From an uncultured bacterium (lineage in GTDB: Bacteria > Acidobacteriota > Aminicenantia > Aminicenantales > Saccharicenantaceae), in assembly GCA_937920515.1 (NCBI GenBank), contig CALEUG010000040.1, forward strand, positions 1 through 57,226: a stretch of DNA of 57,226 bases, in the 5' to 3' direction. A model generated the notes under the pieces. That model was not told the DNA's origin and did no database searches. It was given only the letters and a program-made list of their open reading frames with translations. The position numbers and the translations under genes are program-made. This document shows, one piece after another, positions 32,828 through 38,645 of the stretch; position 1 is the first letter of the stretch, and the number at the start of each line of letters is the position of its first letter.

Positions 32828-33417
32828 CTCTTATCAGAGGCTCCGGGCTTGACCAGGGGCAGTCCCTGCTGGCAGAGAGGGCAGGCCTCTGGCTCGTAGG
32901 CTGAGACCTTGAGGGCCAGAAGGCTTCTGACTGGTTTGCCTTCTATCAGCACCTGGCCGGCGCTGCGGTCGACCAGGCAGTAGATTCCGACAACCGTAAC
33001 CTGCATCGCTTTCAGGCATTCCAGGACTTCCTGGACCGAGCCTCCTGTGGTCAGGATGTCTTCCACTATTATGGCCCTTCGGCCAGGCAGCCCGGCAAAA
33101 CCCGAGCGGACGGTCATTTTCTCCTCAACTCTCTGGGAAAAGGCGAAGAGCCTGTTGAGCTTCAGGGCTGTTAGAAAACCCATGGCAATGCCACCGTAGG
33201 CCGGGGAAACCACGTAATCAAAGTCCAGGTTGTCCTTCTTGATTTCTTCCACCAGCAGGTCGATGATTTTTTCCAGGACTGCCGGCCGTTCGATCAACTT
33301 TATCTTTTCAAAATAGACATCGGAATGTTTGCCGGAAGTCAGCCTGAAGTGGCCAGTGAGCAGGGCCTGGCTTTCCTGGAATAAGTTGAGAATCAGCTCG
33401 GCTCGGTTTTCAGACAT
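32824..33417 (-). CDS. pyrE: Orotate phosphoribosyltransferase
   Basis: Couples orotate to PRPP in pyrimidine synthesis. The PRPP loop VEDILTTGGSVQEVLE lies near residues 117-132, SGKHSDVYFEKIKLI near 28-42, and VVSPAYGGIAMGF near 69-81. At 197 residues it is normal, with a C-terminal CPLCQQGLPLVKPG extension carrying a Cys pair as in several thermophile enzymes. CGGAGGACAAG precedes the ATG. It is the first gene of a two-gene operon with Maf-RlmD (four-base overlap), tying pyrimidine supply to a pyrimidine nucleotide pyrophosphatase. Confidence 0.96.
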   Translation of the reverse strand: MSENRAELILNLFQESQALLTGHFRLTSGKHSDVYFEKIKLIERPAVLEKIIDLLVEEIKKDNLDFDYVVSPAYGGIAMGFLTALKLNRLFAFSQRVEEKMTVRSGFAGLPGRRAIIVEDILTTGGSVQEVLECLKAMQVTVVGIYCLVDRSAGQVLIEGKPVRSLLALKVSAYEPEACPLCQQGLPLVKPGASDKR

Positions 33418-33559
33418 CTTGTCCTCCGATGGTATTTCCGATTTTGGTTTAAAAACAAAGTATAGCCCAAGCCGGACTTAAAAAAAAGGTGCTTTAATCC
33501 GGAAAGGGCAATGAGATATAATGAATAAAACCAAACGTCGGGTTGGCCTTGGATGTGTC

Positions 33560-34918
33560 ATGCTAAAAATATTGGTAATTTCTTCGGATGATGGGACGGT
33601 CGGGGAGATAGCGCGGGTTCTGCCACCGGCCACCTGGAAGCTGACCCTGGCCAGGGGAGAAGAGGACGTAATCTCACGTATCAACCAGGAAAAACCGCGG
33701 GTTGTACTGCTGGTCCGGGAGGGCCGGCTGTCCGATACTTTTTCCAGGCTTAAAAAGATAAAAGACTTCGACCCGCTGATGGAAGTCATAGTCCTGGGGC
33801 CCCCGGAAAGCGAAACAAAAGTGGCCGAAGTGATCAAGGCCGGCGCCCTTGATTACCTTGGCCTGCCGCTGAGAGCGGAATCCCTGGCCGAAAGTCTGAA
33901 AAAGGTGGAAGAGAAAATATCAGTCAGGCGGGAAACCTACCAGCTGGAAAAAGAGCTGGCCAGCAAGTACATCTTTGAGGGGATGGTCGGCCGCCACCCG
34001 GCCATGCTGGAGCTCTTTGCCCTGGTGGAGAGGCTGGCCCGGCACCAGATAACAGTGCTGGTAACGGGAGAGACCGGAACGGGAAAAGAGCTGGTGGCCC
34101 GGGCCATACATAACCTCAGCCCGCGGCGAGACAAACCACTGGTGGTGGTGGACTGCACCACCCTGCCGGAATCGCTGTTCGAGTCTGAGGTTTTCGGTTA
34201 TGAACGGGGGGCTTTTACCGGAGCTGACCGGGCCAAAAGCGGGTTGTTGAAGGAAGCCGACGGCGGCACCATATTTTTTGATGAAATCAGCGAAATTCCG
34301 CCGGGCAGCCAGGCCAAGCTGCTGAGGTTCCTGTCGGAAAGAACCTTCAAGCCGCTGGGCAGCAACCGCCCGGTAAGGGTGGAGGTCAGGGTTATCTGCG
34401 CCACTAACAAAAATCTAAGGGAAGAGGTGAAGAAGGGCTCTTTCCGGGAAGACCTGTACCACCGGGTCAACGTGGCCGAGATCAACCTGCCACCTTTAAG
34501 AAAGCGCAAGGATGATATTCCTCTTCTCTGCCATCATTTTATAGACCGCTATAACCGGCGTTTTGGAAAAGCGGTCCGGGGGCTATCCAACCGGGTTAAA
34601 AAAATTCTTTTTGAATATGACTGGCCCGGGAACGTAAGAGAGCTGGAGAAGGTGATTGAGCGGGGAGTGATGCTGACAACAGATAATTTTATAGATATTC
34701 AGCACCTGCCGGAGAGGATGGTCAGTCTGGTGGAAGCCGAATTGGTTGAGGATAAACCCTATCCCTATGTCAATCTCACCCTGAACGAGATTGAAAAGAA
34801 GCATCTGCTGGAGGTTCTGCGGGCCAACGGCTTTAACAAGCAGAAGGCGGCCAGGGCCCTGGGTCTTACCCGGCCGGCCCTGTACCGGAAGCTGAAAAAG
34901 TATAAATTGAATTTGTGA
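33560..34918 (+). CDS. Sigma-54-dependent activator with degenerate receiver domain
   Basis: NtrC-like architecture, 452 residues. Receiver-like domain 1-120, AAA+ domain about 142-375 (Walker A GETGTGKE at 170-177, GAFTGA at 217-222 for sigma-54 contact, Walker B GGTIFFDE at 235-242, NLREEVKKGSFREDLYHRV sensor region) and a C-terminal Fis-type helix-turn-helix (FNKQKAARALGLTRPALYRKL). The receiver lacks its phosphoacceptor Asp (V52 in VVLLVRE), the conserved Thr (G80) and Lys (L102 in DYLGLP), so it is probably not phosphorylated. The activator is encoded immediately before two sigma-54 promoters. ATG 33521 is an alternative start. Confidence 0.93.
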   Translation: MLKILVISSDDGTVGEIARVLPPATWKLTLARGEEDVISRINQEKPRVVLLVREGRLSDTFSRLKKIKDFDPLMEVIVLGPPESETKVAEVIKAGALDYLGLPLRAESLAESLKKVEEKISVRRETYQLEKELASKYIFEGMVGRHPAMLELFALVERLARHQITVLVTGETGTGKELVARAIHNLSPRRDKPLVVVDCTTLPESLFESEVFGYERGAFTGADRAKSGLLKEADGGTIFFDEISEIPPGSQAKLLRFLSERTFKPLGSNRPVRVEVRVICATNKNLREEVKKGSFREDLYHRVNVAEINLPPLRKRKDDIPLLCHHFIDRYNRRFGKAVRGLSNRVKKILFEYDWPGNVRELEKVIERGVMLTTDNFIDIQHLPERMVSLVEAELVEDKPYPYVNLTLNEIEKKHLLEVLRANGFNKQKAARALGLTRPALYRKLKKYKLNL

Positions 34919-34946
34919 GCCACGGGGAATGTATCAATAATTCAAC

Positions 34947-34990
34947 AGGCGGTCAGCACGCTCATGATTTTATGTCTTTTGCCGCCTTTT
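34947..34990 (+). terminator. Weak terminator-like hairpin after the activator gene
   Basis: AGGCGG (34947-34952) and CCGCCT (34982-34987) with T residues to 34990; the 29-base loop makes it weak. Confidence 0.3.
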
Positions 34991-35165
34991 GTCCCGGCCA
35001 GGCCGACTGACTCTGACCCGTATTAATGATTGTTGTTTCTGGTTAAGATTTGCCTGGCCAAATAAATAAATCTGCAGAAGTACCGGGTTTGTATGCGATT
35101 TTTATGCTGGCCGGGATTTAAGTTTGGCCTTCTGCCTTTTCTATGTAACGGAAAAGAACAGATTC

Positions 35166-35203
35166 TTAGATGAATACTATCTACTTTATTTTCAATTAGA
35201 TAG
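35166..35203. promoter_or_regulatory. Candidate enhancer (UAS) for the sigma-54 activator
   Basis: Inverted repeat CTATCTA (35177-35183) and TAGATAG (35197-35203) with a 13-base spacer, plus a third half-site TTAGAT at 35166-35171. It lies about 100-135 bases upstream of the -24/-12 promoter, the usual enhancer distance, in AT-rich DNA. Confidence 0.45.
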
Positions 35204-35301
35204 ACTCAAGGGCAATTCAGGGTGGTGTAACAAAAACGGACAGTAGCTTGATTGCCATTTTTTTAAATTATTGATTTTCAGTAAGATACCAGGGATTAAG
35301 C

Positions 35302-35317
35302 TGGCACGGATATTGCT
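35302..35317 (+). promoter_or_regulatory. Consensus sigma-54 (-24/-12) promoter
   Basis: TGGCACGGATATTGCT matches TGGCACG-N4-TTGCW exactly: GG at 35303-35304 and GC at 35315-35316 with ten bases between. It precedes the first secreted-subunit gene by 45 bases. Confidence 0.9.
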
Positions 35318-35361
35318 TTATAGAAGGCAGGGTTGAGCGATTGACGGTCGTAAGGCGTAAG

Positions 35362-35874
35362 ATGGACATTACAAGAAAGAGCGGGAAAAACAAAAGACAG
35401 ATATTTTTTCTTATCATAATTTTTGGCCTGGCTATCGGGTTCATACCCTGCTTGCGAGCGGATACTTCGGTCAGGAGCTCTTTTGCTGTGGAGCTTAAAG
35501 AATGGTTGGTCCTGGAAATTAAGTCCCGGGGGACCGGATTTTCGGACACCGGTAATCTTCAGGCTCTGGGCCAGCTGGAAATCGTGCCCGGCCAGCCACT
35601 GCAGGTCAGGGCTATTTTATCGGTTAGAGAAAATAAAACAATCGTACTAAAAGGAATTGTTTATTCTGAAGGAAAGGGGCCAGAAAATCTGACCACTTTA
35701 ATCTGGCGCGGTGAGGGTGACCTTCAGGGCGAAGGCCTTGTTATTAGCGGTCTGGAGAACACCTTTGCCGTCTGGCAGGGAAATGGGCTCAAGAGCGGAA
35801 GCCTGGTTTTTCTGGAGCCGGAAGGCAACTCCGGCCATACTTATAAGGTTAGCTTAACATTGAGCGCTTTATAA
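35362..35874 (+). CDS. Small secreted beta-rich protein, putative surface subunit A
   Basis: 170 residues. After a basic N-terminus, a signal peptide (IFFLIIIFGLAIGFIPCLRA) is followed by a single beta-sandwich-like domain starting SSFAVELKEWLVLEI and ending GHTYKVSLTLSAL. It shares with the three other small proteins of this locus the layout of a first strand rich in V/L, a Trp near two thirds, a GSL-like turn, and a C-terminal G-x-Y-x-V-x-L-T-L strand. The start at 35362 follows AAGGCG and sits about 34 bases after the expected sigma-54 start site. No known family recognised. Confidence 0.7.
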   Translation: MDITRKSGKNKRQIFFLIIIFGLAIGFIPCLRADTSVRSSFAVELKEWLVLEIKSRGTGFSDTGNLQALGQLEIVPGQPLQVRAILSVRENKTIVLKGIVYSEGKGPENLTTLIWRGEGDLQGEGLVISGLENTFAVWQGNGLKSGSLVFLEPEGNSGHTYKVSLTLSAL

Positions 35875-36028
35875 AAAAATAAAAAAATTAAGGAGTTTAA
35901 TGACAGAAAAAGGATAGTGGTGACATAATCTGGCATTAAAAACTCTTTCGGACGTGGCCATGAGTTGTAGGCCCAGAAATTTATTCTATTAATTATAAAC
36001 AACTTATAAAAAAATTTTTTTTTTACTC

Positions 36029-36057
36029 TTGACTTGGCATAACTCCTGCATTATAAA
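36029..36057 (+). promoter_or_regulatory. Overlapping sigma-70 and sigma-54 promoters of subunit B
   Basis: TTGACT (36029-36034) and TATAAA (36052-36057) at 17 bases form a sigma-70 promoter. TGGCAT (36035-36040) and the CTGCA around GC 36048-36049 form a sigma-54 element with GG-N10-GC spacing in the same bases. An A7T10 tract lies just upstream. Confidence 0.65.
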
Positions 36058-36076
36058 TTCCCCGATAATTTATAAT
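36050..36076. promoter_or_regulatory. Perfect inverted repeat in the subunit B leader
   Basis: ATTATAAATT (36050-36059) and AATTTATAAT (36067-36076) flank a CCCCGAT loop, directly before the AGGAGG ribosome site at 36079. It could be an operator or a stabilising 5' hairpin on an abundant messenger. Confidence 0.55.
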
Positions 36077-36092
36077 ACAGGAGGCATTGGAA

Positions 36093-36614
36093 GTGAAGAC
36101 GAAGCTTTTTAAGGTGCTGGGTCTCTGGTCGGTGTTTATGCTGCTGGCGGCTTTTAATCCGCTGCTGGCTCAGCAGTCGAAGGATGTCACTTTCCAGGTT
36201 ACCCTGGCCGAATGGTACGACCTTTATATCGGCACGAATACGGTTACCTTTACCGATGTCGCTCCCTCTGTGGGGGCAACACCGGGCACGGTGCAGATAG
36301 CGGCCAACGAAAACCCGGTGGCGGTTAGAGTATTTGCCATCATGGTTCCGGCTTCTTCCCTGAGCCTGACCGTTACCGCGGCCGGTGATTTTCATTCCAC
36401 GGTGCCTGCCAGCACGGTCAGCTGGACGGTTACCGGGGCCGGTTACCAGGCCGGTTCGCTGCTGGCCGGCAGTGCCGTTCCAGTCGGACAGTGGACGGGG
36501 AGCATTTTCCACTGGCGCGAAGGTCAGCTCAACTTCAGCTTCCTGAGGGATTATGCCAATCAGGAACCCGGAACTTATTCCATCACCGCCACCTATACTC
36601 TTTCCAAGATTTGA
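36093..36614 (+). CDS. Small secreted beta-rich protein, putative major surface subunit B
   Basis: 173 residues with GTG start, chosen because AGGAGG lies eight bases upstream; TTG 36087 would be too close. Signal peptide VLGLWSVFMLLAAFNPLLAQ, then a Thr/Val-rich Ig-like domain beginning VTFQVTLAEWYDLYI. Shared locus motif: VPASTVSWTV, then GSLLAGSAVPVGQW, LNFSF and a last strand EPGTYSITATYTLSKI, much like fimbrial or spore-coat-U-type subunits. It has its own sigma-70 plus sigma-54 promoter and a strong terminator directly downstream, so it is a separate and probably highly expressed unit. Confidence 0.75.
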   Translation: MKTKLFKVLGLWSVFMLLAAFNPLLAQQSKDVTFQVTLAEWYDLYIGTNTVTFTDVAPSVGATPGTVQIAANENPVAVRVFAIMVPASSLSLTVTAAGDFHSTVPASTVSWTVTGAGYQAGSLLAGSAVPVGQWTGSIFHWREGQLNFSFLRDYANQEPGTYSITATYTLSKI

Positions 36615-36639
36615 GTTAAACCCGGAGATAGCCTGTAAG

Positions 36640-36668
36640 GGGAGAGGGAGTAAGCCCCTCTCCCTTTT
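36640..36668 (+). terminator. Strong intrinsic terminator after subunit B
   Basis: GGGAGAGGG (36640-36648) pairs with CCCTCTCCC (36656-36664) around AGTAAGC and is followed by TTTTGTTTT. Confidence 0.85.
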
Positions 36669-36674
36669 GTTTTA

Positions 36675-36703
36675 TTGACCATAAAACAGGCTTTTCATAG
36701 AAT
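36675..36703 (+). promoter_or_regulatory. Sigma-70 promoter of the chaperone operon
   Basis: TTGACC (36675-36680) and TAGAAT (36698-36703) with 17 bases between, immediately after the subunit B terminator and 51 bases before the chaperone start. Confidence 0.7.
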
Positions 36704-36753
36704 TTAATCGGGTTTAGCGAAGAACCGGAAAAATGGAAGCAGGAGGCCGGATG

Positions 36754-37557
36754 ATGAGGCGTCGATCGGGAAGGTTTCTCGAGATTCTGCTGGCTTTTTT
36801 TATCGCCGCGGCGGGCTTTTCTCCTCTTCAAGCCCAGATCTATTTCGGCATCACCCCCATCCGCCTGGAGCTTAAAGTCGCTGCGGGCAGCCAGCGAACC
36901 GAGGTGATTTATGTCAGGAATAATTCTCCCCGGCCGGTCCGGCTTAAGGTCTATACCGAAAACTGGACACTCGGCGAAGACGGCAGCCGGAATTTCCTGG
37001 GAACTCAACCGACCGGTTTCTCCTGCCGGGACTGGATCAGGGTTAATCCCTTTGATTTCCGGCTTCAGCCGGGTGAGATGAAGACTGTCCGGTTCACCGT
37101 TTCTGTGCCCGGCCAGACCGAACCCGGTGGCTATCATGCCGGGATCTCTTTTGAACAGGTGCCCGAAGCCCAGCCAGGTGGCCGCCTGGGACAGGTGGCC
37201 TTCACCGGAAAAATTGTGGCCGCGGTCTATGTTCTGGTGGGCAAGGTCCAGGTGGAAGGCTCGCTGGAGGATTTGATTTTTGAGAGTGCCGGCGACAGCC
37301 AGTCGGTCAAGCTGAAGCTTAAGAACCCGGGCCGTACCCATTTCCGGTTGAAAGGCGAGGTGCGTTTGACCTCGGCCGAAGGCAGGAAGGTGCTCAACCT
37401 GGAGGTGCCCGACGAGCCGGTGCTTCCGCAGAGCGAGCGCTGGGTGTTAATACCTCTAAAGGAAAAACTGGCGCCAGGAAATTATAAAGCCGTGGTCAGG
37501 CTGGATATCGGGCGGGAAGAGTTGCTGGCTCTGGAAAAAGAAATCACCATCAAATAA
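36754..37557 (+). CDS. PapD-like periplasmic pilus-assembly chaperone
   Basis: 267 residues with signal peptide (FLEILLAFFIAAAGFSPLQAQ) and two Ig-like domains. The N-terminal domain begins IYFGITPIRLELKVAAGSQR and continues RTEVIYVRNNSPRPVRLKVY, the arrangement of fimbrial chaperones and the related DUF916 group; a PFDFRLQPGEMKTVRF strand follows near 105, where chaperones have their subunit-binding edge strand. The second domain runs from about 165 to the end. AGGAGG seven bases before ATG 36754 fixes the start over 36733. It heads a tight operon with two subunits and an outer-membrane barrel, so it probably escorts those subunits through the periplasm. Confidence 0.8.
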   Translation: MRRRSGRFLEILLAFFIAAAGFSPLQAQIYFGITPIRLELKVAAGSQRTEVIYVRNNSPRPVRLKVYTENWTLGEDGSRNFLGTQPTGFSCRDWIRVNPFDFRLQPGEMKTVRFTVSVPGQTEPGGYHAGISFEQVPEAQPGGRLGQVAFTGKIVAAVYVLVGKVQVEGSLEDLIFESAGDSQSVKLKLKNPGRTHFRLKGEVRLTSAEGRKVLNLEVPDEPVLPQSERWVLIPLKEKLAPGNYKAVVRLDIGREELLALEKEITIK

Positions 37558-37572
37558 ATGGACGGGAAGAAA

Positions 37573-38118
37573 ATGAGCAGAACTGGAGACCCGCTCCGAA
37601 AAAGAAGCAGAGCCGCCCGGAGATTGGCCTGCTTTTTCCTGCTGAGCTGGTCAAGCCTGTTCCTCGGACAGCTGCTGGCCCAGAGCGTGGCCAGTCTGGG
37701 GGTGACAGTCCAGGTGGCCAGGCGCTTCAGGATTGAAATCAATACCAGCCAGGTTTCTTTCACCCGGAGTTCATCAACAGGAGTTCCCCAGACCATTCCG
37801 GCCAATGAAGGTCGTTTTGACCTTACCATCAAAACTAACAACGATTATGGTTCCAGCACTAACGTCTGGTTTCAGGTTTCTTCTGACCTCATGGATAGCG
37901 CTACGGGATACACCATTCCCGTAGAAAGGATAAGCTGGCAGGCGGGCGGGAGCGGTTTCTACAGCGGGCAGCTCAGCAAAGCGGCGCCGGTCCTGGTGGC
38001 CAGGTTTACCGGGCCGGGCAGTTTTACCGGCTATCTTTATTTCTTTTTTGCCGAGGATCCTGATATGGCTCCGGGCTCTTACCGGACGACAGTCACCATT
38101 CTGGTTGAGGGTGTATAG
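37573..38118 (+). CDS. Small secreted beta-rich protein, putative surface subunit C
   Basis: 181 residues. A long basic N-terminus precedes the signal core (LACFFLLSWSSLFLGQLLAQ). The mature domain begins SLGVTVQVARRFRIEI and carries the locus motif IPVERISWQAGGSGF, GQLSKAAPVLVARF, LYFFF and the final strand PGSYRTTVTILVEGV. It lies directly after the chaperone stop. ATG 37573 has GGGAAGAA before it; ATG 37558 abutting the chaperone stop is the alternative by coupling. Role inferred from context as an exported subunit handled by the chaperone. Confidence 0.72.
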   Translation: MSRTGDPLRKRSRAARRLACFFLLSWSSLFLGQLLAQSVASLGVTVQVARRFRIEINTSQVSFTRSSSTGVPQTIPANEGRFDLTIKTNNDYGSSTNVWFQVSSDLMDSATGYTIPVERISWQAGGSGFYSGQLSKAAPVLVARFTGPGSFTGYLYFFFAEDPDMAPGSYRTTVTILVEGV

Positions 38119-38124
38119 GTTAAG

Positions 38125-38631
38125 ATGAAACCGGGATATTCGGTCAAAGGCAACAGGCCAGCCGGGGTTCTAACCAGCGCTGCGCTCGGTTTGGGCTTGC
38201 TGCTTCTATCTTCTGTCAACCTGAGTTCCAGGGGAAGTTCGCCCCAGTGGACGGTATCCATCAGCATTTTCCCCACGGCCATAACCTTTCCAGCGGCTGA
38301 CCCTGACCTGGAGCCTCTGGTTTCAGCTAACACTCAGGTTCGGATTCAGGTCACCACCTGGCCGCCCAACCGCCGCTGGGAGCTGACCATCAGGGCCGAG
38401 GGCAACCTGGTCAGCGCCGGGGGCCAGGTAATTCCTATCAGTACCATTTCCTGGAAGTCTAACCCCAATCCTCCCTTTATCGATGGCGTTCTGGCCGCGG
38501 GCCAGAGCCAGGTGCTGGCCCGGGGCCGGGGAAGGCAGGAAGCAGAGCTCAGTTTCTATTTCCAGAATTCATGGGATTACCTGGCCGGTGAGTACACCCA
38601 GGTCATTACCTTTACCGCTTCCCTGCTTTAA
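38125..38631 (+). CDS. Small secreted beta-rich protein, putative surface subunit D
   Basis: 168 residues. Signal region ALGLGLLLLSSVNLSS, then WTVSISIFPTAITFPAADPD. The locus motif recurs: VIPISTISWKSNPN, DGVLAAGQSQVLARG, ELSFYF and a last strand AGEYTQVITFTASLL. The shared IPxxxISW and G-x-Y-x3-[IV]-T ending link it to subunits B and C. It starts six bases after subunit C and ends 14 bases before the outer-membrane barrel, so all are co-transcribed. No database family is recognised. Confidence 0.72.
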   Translation: MKPGYSVKGNRPAGVLTSAALGLGLLLLSSVNLSSRGSSPQWTVSISIFPTAITFPAADPDLEPLVSANTQVRIQVTTWPPNRRWELTIRAEGNLVSAGGQVIPISTISWKSNPNPPFIDGVLAAGQSQVLARGRGRQEAELSFYFQNSWDYLAGEYTQVITFTASLL

Positions 38632-38645
38632 GTGGCGGAAGGGAA

